From Cephalopachus bancanus (Eukaryota; Chordata; Mammalia; Primates; Tarsiidae): DNA of 64,000 bases. Each line of letters begins with the position of its first letter. Position 1 is the stretch's first letter. The position numbers were made by a program, and so were the translations under genes. This document shows, piece after piece, positions 1 to 11,574 of this stretch. The notes beneath the pieces were generated by a model. It saw only the letters and a list, made by a program, of their open reading frames with translations, was not told the DNA's origin and ran no database searches. The stretch lies in assembly GCA_027257055.1 (NCBI GenBank), contig JAPVLO010000003.1, forward strand, positions 8,559,501 to 8,623,500, written 5' to 3'.

Positions 1-219
1 TCAGTTTTTTTCACTCAATGCTACAATCTAGCTAAAACTTTTCCGATGATATGATATGAGAAAGTGAAAGAAATTGTGTTTTCAAAAATGTTAATGAAAT
101 GTCCTCATATTTCTTGTATAATCTATTTTTCTTCATATTTTATAATGTCACTTCTACCACGTTTTCCTGTTGCATAGGGCAAAATCCAGGTTTCACTCTA
201 AACTGCTTTTTCCCCCCTC

Positions 220-530
220 CGCATCTTTCCACAAAGTCTCACTTAATCCTTAACTAAGTCCTTTTTTCTACCGCACTTTATCTCCTACCAAACAAGTGAG
301 CCCAAGTCCCAATCATTTCTTATCTGACCACTGCAAAAACCTCATAACTAGTTCCTTATCACTTTGTCTTCTCCAATAAGTTCACTGCAGAACTGCCAAA
401 GTTCTCTTTTAAAAATGTGAGTCAAATTATGTCACCTTTTATTCCCACTTAAAACTGTTCAATAGCTTCAAATGAATCTTAGAATCAAAATCCAGATTCA
501 ATACCAGGGTGTACAAGAACATATTTATCC
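220..530. repeat. Ancient interspersed repeat fragment, family unsure
   Basis: Pyrimidine-rich text with phrases such as 'aatagcttcaaatgaatcttagaatcaaaatccag' in decayed form resembles a widespread old mammalian repeat (LINE-derived) that recurs here near 6420, 19760, 46600 and 49780. No open frame of note. The flanks 1-219 and 531-842 are AT-rich and show nothing I recognise. Confidence 0.35.
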
Positions 531-844
531 ATTAAAGAAGCTATTTTTTCAAAAACTAAATCTATAATTAAAAATACTCCCCCCCACACACAAAATCTCC
601 AGGTCAAGTTGGCTTCAGCAGTAAATTTTTAAAAATACACAGAAGAAATAACTCCAACTAGACAAACTATTAAAAAGAGGGAACTCTTCTGAATTTGTAT
701 TATGAGGTCAGTAACAGCTAAATAGTAAAATTTGATAAGGTCAACACAAGAGGTAAAGATTATAACTCATTTTCTTCATGAGCATGTATAGAAACCCTAA
801 GTAAAATATTACCAAATTGAATACAGCAGCAACAACAAAAAAAA

Positions 845-1126
845 TTTTTTGAGTTGGAGTCTCGCTCTGTCACCCACACTGGAGTGCAGTGGCCGCTCCC
901 GGCCACCACAACCTCTACCTGCTGGGCTCCGGCGATCCTTCCGCCTCAGCCTTCCGAGTAGCCGGAATTATAGGCGCGTGCTACCACACCCGGCTAATTT
1001 TTGATTTATTGTAGAGATGAGGTCTTGCCAAGTTGCCCGGGTGGGTCTCAAACCCGCATGCTCAGGTAATCCATTCACCTCGGCCTCCCAAAGCCCGGGT
1101 TTACAGGCTGAGCCACCAAGCCCGGC
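845..1126 (-). mobile_element. Alu SINE (older young-group form), minus strand
   Basis: A short T tract is followed by the reverse complement of a dimeric Alu, ending at the 5' end with '...gccaccaagcccggc'. The left arm keeps the 'ccaagttgccc' segment that later copies have lost. The right arm carries the perfect inverted repeat GTGGCCG/CGGCCAC around a 4-base loop at 889-906. An open frame starting at 1017 is antisense Alu plus flank, not a gene. Confidence 0.93.
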
Positions 1127-1236
1127 CTACAAAATATTTTTAAATCAATACATTTGCAGCCATATTGACTTTATTTCAGAAAAAGATATCTTCCTTAAAC
1201 AAATCAGATCACTAACTGCCTTAACTATTGCTAAAC

Positions 1237-1510
1237 ATTTTGTTTTATTTTATTTCGACATGTGGGGTACAAGTCAGAATTAGCTACACAAGTAGGCTGC
1301 ATGTAGGTGAAGTTTGGGCCTCCAACTGATCCTCACTTCCCCTGATTTAAGACCCGGTACCAGGAACCCTTTTGTGCTGTTATGTGCCATCCCCCATCCC
1401 CTGGTAGTGTCCAGAGACTGCCAATCCCTCCCTTGTGCTAATGTCACTAATTTCAGGTTCCACTTAGCAGTGAGAACTTGCGGTATTTAGTTCTTTGTTT
1501 CTGTGATAGA
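1237..1510 (-). mobile_element. L1 3' end, truncated, minus strand
   Basis: 'catgtggggtacaa' is the complement of the L1 terminal TTGTACCCCACAT motif shared by every L1 tail in the window. The copy carries the longer 3' UTR type (segment reading 'gtgaagtttgggcc') and ends just after the ORF2 C-terminal region ('ttctttgtttctgtgatagatc'). It is a 5'-truncated copy of about 270 bp. No clear target duplication was found. Confidence 0.85.
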
Positions 1511-1699
1511 TCAAAGGATTCGTATTTCCTATCCCATAGTATACAGAGTCTGAGAAAGTAACTCACCTTTCTAGTGTTTCCCCCCTCACGAACCCTACAC
1601 CCTCTTTACATTTCAGTTACACTGAATTGAAAGTTCTACAGAATATTTTGCTTGGTTGTAAATTCATGCCTATGAACTTATGATTTCTTCTCATTGGAG

Positions 1700-1896
1700 T
1701 CCCTCACTAATATTCCTGCCTATTCATTCAAGACACAGCACAGATCACACTTACTCTTCAAAGACTTTCTTATCCTCAGATATATTTAGTATGTTCCTCT
1801 TTTGTTTCTCTATAGAACATTGAAGATTGCATTAACATTTTCAATTTACTTTTCTTTCTCCTGAACCAGGCTGCACATATGTTAGGAAAAGAAGGG

Positions 1897-1897
<1 letters not shown>
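1700..1897 (+). repeat. Probable L2 LINE fragment
   Basis: The order 'ttcattcaagacacagcacagatcacacttactcttcaaagactttctt' in decayed form follows the pattern of L2 3' ends (Cys-rich 'cttcaagactcagctcaaa' context). Identified from memory of the consensus; moderate confidence only. Confidence 0.4.
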
Positions 1898-1934
<37 letters not shown>

Positions 1935-1941
1935 TATTGTT
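1898..1941. repeat. (ATT)n microsatellite
   Basis: About thirteen tandem ATT units, pure for most of the run, with one C interruption and one G interruption near the 3' end. Confidence 0.95.
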
Positions 1942-1949
1942 ATTTTTAG

Positions 1950-3069
1950 CACCTAATCTTGTGCTTGATATTTAGCAAGCAATGCAAAGTGAAGTCTAAA
2001 AACATTCTAAGTAGCCTTTCCCATGTCCAAATTATTTTAAGTTTCTATATTAGTTCAGTCTAAGTTAATGATGTTGGATATTGAAGGTGGAGTTTGATAT
2101 CCAAATCAAGCTTCTAACTGCTTTCTTCTTCAGGATTCTGACTGATAATTTGTATACACCAGGGTGTAAGCCAAATAGGGGAAAGAAACTATTTTATAAT
2201 CACTAGTACCTGCCTCTCTTGTAAACTCTGATAGGACAATGTAGTCTACTTCTTAATCTGGTTTTCTTTCTCTGAGATTGCAGTATCTTCCTAAATTCTC
2301 TAAATTCTAACCTTTCCTGTATCTCTCAGGAAATGCTATGAGACTTAGAAGGAGGGGTCACTATCCCTGGATTTACCCCTCTTCCCCATGCATTTCACCA
2401 CATCAGAGTTCTGATTTGGAGAAGCCTCCTAGAACTTTCACAAGATCATCAATAATGCCTTTCTTTTTACATCTCAGACCCACCGAAAAGTCAAAGTTTG
2501 GGACTTGAAACAGTAGCTATGAAACTTAAAATCTCACAGTCTATGAGATTGTGCCTCTGTGGTAGTGGTTCGATATGCTGTGCACACATGCATATTTTCT
2601 TAATCATTGTCTTATTAGATCATATCACTATGTTCCCATATCCAGTCCAATCAAAATCACTATTGATGAAGAAAGTAAATCTAACAAATTTGACCTTGAA
2701 ACCACCTATATAAAATTAATATGGGGTCATGAAGTAGAAGTCATAGCTATGGTTAGAAATTAGCAAATACATTGCTTCTAAGCTTTATTTCACCCCAATA
2801 AAGGACAATTACCTTCATGTCCTGACTCCTGAGGAGGTAGGGAAGCTGCCTTCCAAAGCTGATCAGCATTACACATGTTTGCAGCATATTTTAAATTGAA
2901 TGAACAACAAAATATTGGGAACAAAAGAAGCTGTTGAAAGACAAAAGTAGCTTCATTCTCCAGGGATTCCACTTCCCTGACACCTTCCTCCTAGACTACC
3001 TCCATAGTAGCTCAAGGATGGGAGATGGTACCTGATAGTCGTGGGACTTGCTTCTTAAATAGCACTTAT
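1950..3069. other. Non-coding AT-rich sequence, nothing recognised
   Basis: No repeat family, RNA gene or exon is recognisable. Short open frames on both strands (up to 71 codons) resemble no protein and lack splice or Kozak support. It could contain regulatory DNA that cannot be judged from one sequence. Confidence 0.5.
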
Positions 3070-3167
3070 TGTATCAAGGGTGCCTGAACGATGCATATTT
3101 GTATACCTAACCCTTAACTGTACCCCACAATTTTAAAATAAAAAAAATGTTTAAAAAAAAAAAAACC
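3070..3167 (+). mobile_element. L1 3' terminal fragment with poly(A)
   Basis: 'cctgaacgatgcatatttgtatacctaaccc' leads to 'tgtaccccacaattttaaaataaaa' and an A-rich tail. This is the last ~100 bp of an L1 of the short 3' UTR type. Severe 5' truncation is usual for target-primed insertions. Confidence 0.8.
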
Positions 3168-3169
3168 TA

Positions 3170-4015
3170 AGGATGGTATTTGAAATCATTTTCAGACTTT
3201 GTACTCTGATGAGCTCCAACTCCCAACCAGGCCCAGGACCCCATGGTTTGTGAGGCCATGTCTCAGAAACTGGTTCTATAACAGGAAGATGGACTCAACA
3301 CGCCACGATATAATAGTGCATCAACATCCCCTATCCCTCTGTCTGCCATGCTCCCTTTAAAAACCCTTTCCTCTGAATTTTTGAGGCACAAATTTGAGTT
3401 ATTTCTCCCAACCTCCTTGCTCAGCTTTTTTGTGATACTAAACTCTTTCTCTAACTGTAACGGCAGCATCAGATTTTTATTTTTTTCTGGACAGCAAGCT
3501 TAAGAATGCAGTCAGGCTTTAACAATAATTGTTTCATCCTTCTTTTGTCATAACTGAACCTGAACCCATTGTTGTGCAGAATAGTTTCGACACATTTCTT
3601 TCTTTACCTGAGAGATAACTAAAACCATTAAGGATGAAGTCTCATTGTTATCTTAATAGGGTCTTAAGATCAATTATTCTGGGAAGGCCCCAATTAAATT
3701 AGTCTGCTTATTTCAAACTTGTTCCAGATAGAGTAAAAGGAAGTAGTAGCCAAATTTTCTCTTAAACAGCACTAATTCAAAAATATTTATTAAATTAGTC
3801 ATATTATTATAGAATTTCTGTAAATCAAGTCTAACTCTTGGCAACACATATATTCTGTATATTTTCACCCTTTTTGCCTAAAGTTCATAAAGAAAAGTAA
3901 ACTTCCCTATCTTAATTCTAACTTTCATGAATATTAAAGCTTTTATATTATATACAGACCTGATTTGTTCAACGCATTTTGACTATGTACTGCATTCTTA
4001 AAATGTCAATAAACA
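3170..4015. other. Non-coding sequence, nothing recognised
   Basis: No repeat or gene recognised. A 68-codon minus-strand frame at 3263-3469 resembles no known protein. Confidence 0.45.
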
Positions 4016-4316
4016 GGGCCAGGCATGGTGGCTTATGCTTATAATCCCAGCACTTTTAGAGGCTGAGGTGAGAAGATTGCCTGAGCCTACGGGTTCGAGA
4101 CCAGCCTGGGCAATTTGGCGAGACCTCGTCTCTACAATAAATCAAAAAAATTAGCTGGGCATGGTGGTGCATACCTATTGTTCCAGCTACTTGGAAGGCT
4201 GAGGTGGAAGGATCATCTGAGCCCAGCAGGTTGAGGCTGCTGTGGGCAGGAGTGTGCCACTGCCCTCCAGCCTGGGTGACAGAGTGAGACTTCAAAGCCA
4301 AAAAATAAATAAAAAT
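4016..4316 (+). mobile_element. Alu SINE, plus strand, older copy
   Basis: Full dimer from 'gggccaggcatggtggctta' through both arms to a mixed A-rich tail. It retains 'caatttggcgagacc' in the left arm and lacks the right-arm hairpin, so it belongs to the older group. Weak target duplication AATGTCAAT (left, near 4003) versus AATTTCAAT (right, near 4317), 8 of 9. Confidence 0.93.
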
Positions 4317-4342
4317 AATTTCAATTAGCACTTTTACATACA

Positions 4343-4425
4343 AATCTTGTTTAATTCTTACAATGTCCTATGTGATACATGGTCATAACTTCATTTTACA
4401 GATGTGAAAACAGGTTAGGAGATAA
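4343..4425 (+). repeat. MIR SINE core fragment
   Basis: 'tttaattcttacaatgtcctatg...cattttacagatgtgaaaacaggttaggag' follows the MIR core (fall of 'cattttacagatgaggaaactgag'). Confidence 0.6.
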
Positions 4426-4429
4426 AACT

Positions 4430-5880
4430 TCGGGTTTTATTTTTCTTCAAAATCTAGTCAACTCACCAGACCAGCAATGAAGAAGGGATTAAGGACACCC
4501 ACACTTCTAGAAACCATGTATGTGCATCTGTCTACAGCATCTTACTTTGACTTATTTTATAGGTGATATATATAAGGCAAGGTCTAAGTAGGAGTATGTA
4601 CAGTACTTCCTACTCACTGTAACACAGGGTCAAAGAAGCACAAGCACAAGTGACTGTAGAAATGGAATGATTTGAGAGTCCCTAGAAACCTTCTTTTTTT
4701 AAACTACTAATATTTGTTCTTCAGGGTGAGTGGATTTTGAAAATGTTCTTCTGGCTTCTAATGTTCTGATTAGACTCAGTGAGAGGTTGCATGTGTATCT
4801 CATTCTCTCAAGATGTATATTTCCATTTCTGCTAATTTGTAATTAGAAAACATTTTGGTTTGCCAAATACATTGAAAACCACAGAGAAATGGCTGCATTT
4901 TCTCCAGATGCATTTACAAAGGACTTTGATTACCCTGTACATGTGTGTGTGTGTTTAAGATGATCTATAATTGTTTTGCCCTCAGAGCACTATTTAGCCA
5001 AGAAGAGGTCAGTTCTAGTCCTGAACTCATTCTTAACGAGCTAAGCTTAATTATCTTATAATTGTGTGGGAAACCCAAGCAAAGTTTATCGTTTACTCTT
5101 GCAAAAAAAACAGGATGATGCTAAGTCTCTGCAGGGTGCACTGCAGATCACACATTTTCTTCAAATTGTTCAGTAAATTGTGGTAGAGAAAGGAGAAACA
5201 GGCAAGTATACCATGTACTGGGGTTAAAAATTTGTATCATTTTAACCTGTTATTACACATATAAATGTGCATTGTCTTTTTAAAATTTTCATTGATATTT
5301 TAATAAAAGAACATTATTAAAGCACTGCAGCAAAAGTACTTAGGGATTTAGAGGAATTTGCCTTTGGGCAAAATCCCTGGGAGCCTTGAGAAATTGTCTT
5401 TCTCATTTAATTTAAATTTAAAAACATGCTTTATGGGGAAACTCACTAAGACAAAACATCTCATTAACTGGGGCATCCAATGGGACTGAATTATGGCTCC
5501 CTAATATAGATGTAAATATAAATTGATTTGATTGCAAATTTGAAGATTCATGGTGCTATTATTTCTTCGGTTGAATTTTGCTGGGTCTTTAGGTCCCAAA
5601 AATTATATACCCAAACAATATAAGTATAGTCAGCTACCTAGCCCATATTTTTAATTTATTTAGAAAAAAACATTTTTAAAGCTTTTTCTATGTGCCAGAG
5701 ACCTGGCTGTGTTCTGTTGGAGGTACTTATCACTTTTTCTTTCACTTATTTTAATTTTTACCATCCACTATCGCCCTTTGTTTTCTGCCACTTAAACGTC
5801 ACATTCTTTCTTCTACTTCCCAGTCATCTAATATTCAAGTACTTTAGTATTGAGTACATACTAAATACTATGTTTTAAAA
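4430..5880. other. Non-coding AT-rich sequence, nothing recognised
   Basis: No identifiable gene, RNA or repeat. Short frames only. Confidence 0.45.
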
Positions 5881-5882
5881 CA

Positions 5883-5990
5883 TTCATTGTCTCAATCTTT
5901 ACCAACAGCCAGTAGATAATATTATACTCATTTTAAAAGTAGGGAAATTGAGACTCAAAAGTTTAAGACTATGAGATTACAAATCTAAGA
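5883..5990 (+). repeat. MIR SINE core fragment
   Basis: 'tcattgtctcaatctttaccaaca...actcattttaaaagtagggaaattgagactc' matches the MIR core order. Both ends are eroded. Confidence 0.6.
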
Positions 5991-6419
5991 GGGGGAGAAT
6001 ATTCTCCTTCCTCAGAAATCTTTCAGTCACAGTATATACTCAGTTTCTTTACATCCTCCTTAATTTGGGTCATAGCCTCTCTTTTCTGACAAAGAACACT
6101 TCCTTGGATAATTTCTCCTTACACCTTAAATCAGCTTTTTTTTTTTTTTTTTTTTTTTGCCTTTCGATATCTCATTCCTATAACACCTTTACTTATAAGG
6201 CAAAATTAAACCCATTATATTGATCCACTCTGATCTGCTCTGTTTTTGTTTTTCTAAAGTGCATGGCATTTTGGGTAACTTTCATTAAGAAAATGTTTTA
6301 TTTTTCCAAAATATTTATCAAAATATATCAATGAAAAATGCTTACTTACGGATAGATAATATATGGAGTATATACATTTAGTGTAAAAATAATGTTTCAT
6401 TTTGCATAACCTTTTCCAG

Positions 6420-6740
6420 CAGTCTCTCCTGCTGCTGTCTTAGTCTAGGTCTTTATAATGTAGTACTACCTAGACTGTTGAACTAGTATCCTAACTGATC
6501 TCTATCCCTTCCAGTGTTTCTTATTTCTAAACTGGAGTGCTTGAGGCCAGTGGGTTATTTTTCCTGAAATACAGTCCTGATCCTATACATTTCTCATTCA
6601 GATACTTTTGATGGTTTCAATATGGTTAGTGGACAAATTGATAAAACAGTTCCTTAACTTACTTATCAGTTTGGCTCCAAGTCTCTTTTTAAACCTTATT
6701 TTATACCACTTTTCTTGCTATACTCTATCCTCCAATAAGA
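6420..6740. repeat. Ancient interspersed repeat fragment, family unsure
   Basis: Phrases such as 'gctgctgtcttagtctaggtctttat', 'ggactgttgaactagtatcctaactgatctctatccct' (approximate order) resemble the same old LINE-derived repeat as at 220 and 46600. The neighbouring 6000-6419 and 6741-7065 hold a T17 tract at 6140 and nothing else recognised. Confidence 0.4.
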
Positions 6741-7067
6741 CAGAAATAGTTGATCTCTCCAAAAGTGGCAAATAAATACCAATCGTGTTGATCCATTCAT
6801 GTTTTAACAAATTCCTTAACACTAAACTTAATAAGTTTCTCACATCTTAATTAGACTTACTAAGCTAAATGACCAGATTATATGTGGAATCTATTCCTCC
6901 TATTTAGAAAAAGATATTTTCCATCTCAAAATTTCCAAACCTTGTCTACAACACTTTTATACAATTTGCAACTTTCTGTTGTGTGCTGTTGACATCTTAT
7001 TTCCATATCAGAAATAGAGGGAAAAAAATCCTGTCTGATTTTTTTTTGCTCCAAAATAGTTCCATTC

Positions 7068-7352
7068 TTTTTTTTGAGTCGGAGTCTCAATCTGTCACCC
7101 AGACTGGAGTGCAGTGGCCGCTCCCAGCCACCGCAGCCTCGACCTGCTGGGCTCTGGCGATCCTTCTGCCTCAGCCTTCCAAGCAGCTGGAACTACAGGT
7201 GCACGCTACCACACCCGGCTAAGTTTTTGACTTATTGTAGAGATGAGGTCTCGCCAAGTTTCCCAGGCGGGTCTCGAACCTGCGGGCTCAGGCAATCCAC
7301 TCACCTCAATCTCCCAAAGTGCGGGATTATAGGCTGAGCCACCGAGCCCGGC
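7068..7352 (-). mobile_element. Alu SINE, minus strand
   Basis: T tail, 'gagtcggagtctcaatctgtcacccag', both arms, ending 'gccaccgagcccggc'. It keeps 'gccaagtttccc' (no left-arm deletion). The right-arm hairpin has one mismatch. A short T-rich direct repeat (TTCCATT/TTCATT) may be the target duplication. Open frames here (79 and 87 codons) are antisense Alu. Confidence 0.93.
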
Positions 7353-7439
7353 TTCATTTTTTTTTTTAACCATCTATTTTTGTTAAAATAACCATGCAAA
7401 TTGTGGTCACAATAGGGTATTTGCTCCATTGGCTACAGA

Positions 7440-7812
7440 ACAATAAAGAAAAATGTGGTATGTAAACATGATGGAATATTATGCAGCCATAAAGGAGGAC
7501 AAAATTATGAACTTCGTAGCAACTTGAATGGACTGAGAGTCTGTAATACTCAGTGATCTATCACAGAAACAAAGAACTGAGTATCACATGTTCTCACTCA
7601 TAAGTGGACCCTGAACAATTATCATAATATTATAAGAAAGGGATTGGCAGTAGTGGGAAATTTCCAGGGGGGCGGGGTACACTTCATCAACTAGGGTACC
7701 TAATGTGGAACCAGGTGAATTGGGGCCCAAATTTTAGCTGTAAAATGACCATTTGTGTACTTAACCCGGAATTTTACCCCACATCTTTAAAATAAAAATT
7801 AAAAAAAGAAAC
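7440..7812 (+). mobile_element. L1 3' end, 5'-truncated, hybrid 3' UTR
   Basis: It begins in the ORF2 C-terminal region ('aaaaatgtggtatgtaaacatgatggaatatt') and runs through the 3' UTR to 'accccacatctttaaaataaaa'. The 3' UTR contains both 'ggcagtagtgggaaa' (typical of the short type) and 'aggtgaattggggcccaaattt' (present only in the long type), so it is intermediate. No convincing target duplication. Confidence 0.9.
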
Positions 7813-7843
7813 TCTAAAATTGTGAATCTAAGAGTAAAGGATA

Positions 7844-7952
7844 AGCCCATCTCGGTGGCTCAGCCTATAATCCTGTGCTTTGCAAGGCTGAGGTGAGCGG
7901 CCACTGCACTCCAGTCTGGTGACAGAGTGAGACTCCAACTCAGAAAAAAAAA
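7844..7952 (+). mobile_element. Mini-Alu: 5' and 3' ends joined, about 109 bp
   Basis: The left-arm start ('gcccatctcggtggctcagcc...aggctgaggtgag') is joined directly to the right-arm end ('cggccactgcactccagtctgg...ccaactc') and an A tail. A perfect 14-bp duplication AAGAGTAAAGGATA flanks it (7830-7843 and 7953-7966). The breakpoint sits at a GAG present at both parental sites. Confidence 0.92.
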
Positions 7953-7966
7953 AAGAGTAAAGGATA

Positions 7967-8565
7967 CATCATATTTCCTATGTGCACACTCCCTGTGACA
8001 AGTACTATATATTTTCATAGCACTCTTATTCTTCTCCAAATTATACCTTACCACAGTGCATTATAATTATTTTAATTTGTCTCTCCTTCTAGTTACCCAT
8101 CCTATAGATTCCTCAAAAATAGAAACCATATATTATTTAGTTTTATCTCTCCAGATTTTAAAATAGCCCTTGCTGCTTAAGTAAGCACTTAGATTAAAAA
8201 TTTAATAACAAAATTATTAAAGTCATTATGGTCAACCCTGACTAGATATTCAGATGTCATCAGAAAAAAGTAAAATTAATTGTTAATACCTTAGAGCAAC
8301 AAGCTCAGTCAAAATTCTTAGTTTTATAAAATGTCCTCATAAACAAGTCTGAAAATAACCAAAATGATATCACTGACAATTTTAACCTTTCCAGGCAAAT
8401 ATTCATTCTAAAAATAAAATAGAAAATCAATTTGGTGAAAAATCATTCTTTTATAGAACACAGCAGGATATTTTTCCAATAGAATAACCCCAATTATTAA
8501 TATCAAAAGATTCCAACAGTCAACAGAATAGAAGCCTCTTGGAATAGTGCACACTGTACCATTTT
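7967..8565. other. Non-coding sequence, nothing recognised
   Basis: AT-rich; no gene, RNA or repeat recognised. Confidence 0.45.
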
Positions 8566-8569
8566 AGAA

Positions 8570-8760
8570 ACTAGTTCAAAAAGCCCTGAATTTTGAATCA
8601 GGAGGTTTGGATTGAAATCTTCCTCTCGTAATAACAAACTCTTTAATCTTAGAAAACCATTTCTCTCCTTTAGGACTGTTTTCTTTTCCATAAAATGATG
8701 CCATTTACTGCTGTTACCTCTTTCTGAGTTACACACATCTATTATTTTAAGCATGAATGT
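8570..8760 (+). repeat. MIR SINE fragment
   Basis: 'gccctgaattttgaatcaggaggtttggattgaaat' followed by 'aaccatttctctcctttaggactg...cataaaatgatg' gives the order of a MIR. An 83-codon minus-strand frame across it is fortuitous. Confidence 0.6.
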
Positions 8761-10286
8761 AATAATCTCTAATTTAGGACTATATATTAATGTGCAAATA
8801 GAACACTACTCTAAATTGATTTTTGGTATCAACAGACTTATTCATGAAAAACCTCCCTAGGATTAATTATTTATTCTGTTTCTTTTAATTGGTTCACTAT
8901 TATTTTTCACTTTCAAGTCTGTTGGGTTTTGTTTACTTGCTTGTTTGGAAGGGATAATAATGTATGTGAATAGCACAACTTAAAACTACCTTCTACTTTG
9001 TGAGTTTCAGGTATGCTTTGCATCTGAAATTATGAAACATACATAGAAAGGGAAGATTTTGTTGTCAACATGAGTTATTGCATTTCCTGCTCAGCAACAG
9101 CAGCCAGGAAAGTTTATTATAGGGAAGTTTTGACCTTTGTGTCCAGTGGTTAATGAGCCTCACTATGACATTGTACCCTGAAATGTCTGTTTGAGTGAAC
9201 TAAAAGTCATATTCACCACAAAAACATGAGCATTTTTTTAAGGCTTTCTACCAGTAGAATATTTTGGGGCTGATCTTTGGCTCTGATTTTATTGTGTAAC
9301 CCTACCCTTAACAGAGAAGCAGATTCCTAACAAATGTTCAGCCAATCTTTAACCATCTTCAAAAATTTGAGATGGATGTAGTGAATGAAAATCAATAAAT
9401 CTGCCTATATCCTGTTCTGAAAGATTTATGAACAGTCACTTCTTGTGGCTCCTGGAGTTCCCTGACTTCTATCATTTTGATATTGATTATTTAAACTTCT
9501 TTTAGATTTGCTAACATACCTCAAAAATTTTTCTGAAAATTTGATTTCTTTGAGTAAGCAAATCAGGATGGAACTCAGTTTCTTACAATTTAAAGAGACT
9601 TTAATTAGAACAAGAATACAAAAGAATCCTTGGTATTCTACTAAATATACTAGAAGTACTAAAGGAATGATGACTGTAAAATATAGTTTGCTTTCTCATC
9701 ATCAGCTAAATAAAAGCATCCACACTTTATATCTAATCAGAGTTTTAGACATGCTCTAATTTTACATTGCTGTCTGTTAAGAAAGAATCTTTCGTGATAA
9801 TTTCATCTTCCTTATTAGGTCTATGCACTCTGCTAACCACAACTATTAATTGTATCTGCCTGGTTCAAGAAAACACACAGATTCCTTTATTGAGGATCTA
9901 TAAACATTGACAATAGAATGATTTTTATTCCAGTTAACAAATAAAACACACATTTTTCTTTTCTCCCTCCCAGAATCACATTGGGATGACTATAAAACTG
10001 GGTGTTAATACATATGTAACTCACAACATTACTAAAATGTATTCATAAAATTTTTGAATTCTTATTTTGTATCTGTAATATACATTTTATGATTTTCTAA
10101 AATTCAGAGATTTGACAGAATCATATTTATATGCTTGGAGAAATGAACTCTGAATACACATTAGGGGAAGGTTGTGATAGAGACAGACATACCATTCCAG
10201 GATGAGCACTGGAGAGGCTTAAGTGTTGAGCTGGTTGTCAGAAAAGGGATACAGACTATCTACATTTTATCATTAAGATTTTCTAA
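8761..10286. other. Non-coding AT-rich sequence, nothing recognised
   Basis: No feature recognised. The 83-codon frame at 9508-9759 (MLTYLKNFSENLISLSKQIR...) resembles no protein I know and has no supporting context. Confidence 0.45.
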
Positions 10287-10458
10287 GCTGGGCTCGGTGG
10301 CTCAGCCTGTAATCCCGCGCCTTTGGGAGGCTGAGGTGAGTGGATTGCCTGAGCCCGCGGGTTCGAGACCCGCCTGAGCAGCGAGACCTCATCTCTACAA
10401 TAAATCAAAAAAATAAGCCGGGCATGGTCATGTGCACCTGTAGTTCCAGCTACTCGGA
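10287..10458 (+). mobile_element. Alu SINE truncated at the 3' end, no tail
   Basis: A young-type Alu ('gctgggctcggtggctcagcctgtaatcccgcgcc') with the left-arm deletion ('gagcagcgagacc') and a perfect tRNA-like B box GGTTCGAGACC at 10360-10370. It stops abruptly in the right arm after 'agctactcgga' with neither the rest of the arm nor poly(A), so the 3' part was deleted after insertion. Confidence 0.92.
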
Positions 10459-11298
10459 ATATCCCATCTAACAATAATGACAAAAAGAAAAACTCATAGA
10501 AATCACCACGATAGTGAAAAGCTATACAAAAATTAAAAACTAAAATGTGTTCCAGTTATGAATAGTTGATAAAATATAGGAAAATAGAATTTAGCTACTC
10601 TGATGCCTGATTCTTCTTCAGCTGGCAAGACCAATTAAATTTTCTGAGTTTGTAATACTATTTTGTTCTACATTGAATGATATTTAGAATAAGCCCATAG
10701 ACTAAAAGAAATAGGTTTTTATTCTTCAGAAGTAAATGAAAATGCTGTAAATCAAGGCAATTTATAAGCTCATCTGCTAGAAAGAAAATTGACAAAGGAA
10801 AGTATCATCAAAGGTAAAAAGAAGAGAAAATTAATATGGACTTACAAATATATTTTTAAAATCTTATAATTTTTCATCTTATAAAATCAATTAATTGAAA
10901 CTTAAGCGGATATATAAAATTTAAAGTTACATTACATATAAGACATCCATACACATACATATTTATTCTTTTTAATGGGAACATAATTGGGAAGGGAGAT
11001 AAGAAAGAGCACAAGTCCACTAAATTGCTTTAAACAACAGAGAATCCCTAGGTATTGTCTAAAATAGATAAAAGTGTTTCCTTCTAGGATGAAGAACTAG
11101 GAATGGAGGATTTTGCAGATAAAGCTCTTTGTCTTTTATGTTCTTTTGTGTTGCTCATTATTTTTCCCATGTTTATGAGAGGGTTTTTAATTTTCAAACA
11201 CTAATCTTTGAATTAAACATAGCAAGAGGAGTAAAGTTGAAGAAAGCATCTCATACTACGGAATGTAATATAATTCACTTAGTAAAACATAAGAAAGC
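10459..11298. other. Non-coding AT-rich sequence, nothing recognised
   Basis: No feature recognised. Confidence 0.45.
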
Positions 11299-11310
11299 AA
11301 GAAATTCTTT

Positions 11311-11450
11311 TTTTAAAATCTGTCTGTCACCTTTATTTTTAATTTTTCTTATAGATAGAAAGTAGAGGTCCTGAGAGATTAAGACCCATAGTCACTTAAC
11401 TTCTTAGTCTTAGTCTAGATCTTTTTCTGCATTATATGCTCTCTCTCTCT
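11311..11450 (-). other. Probable 3'-transduced flank of the L1
   Basis: Read on the minus strand, the L1 ends CCCCACACCTTTAAAAG without its own AATAAA. About 140 bp of unrelated sequence follow, then AATAAA (complement of 11332-11337) and an A run (complement of 11311-11317) directly at the target duplication. This is the expected form of read-through to a downstream poly(A) signal. A MIR-like phrase near 11360-11400 may come from the source locus. Confidence 0.75.
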
Positions 11451-11574
11451 TTTAAAGGTGTGGGGTACAATTCAGGTTTAGGTATACAAGTGGTCATCAT
11501 ACAGGTAAAGTTGGGGCTTCCCTTTGGTCCCCACTTCTCCTGGTTTGAGAACAGATACCCTTATTGATATTATG

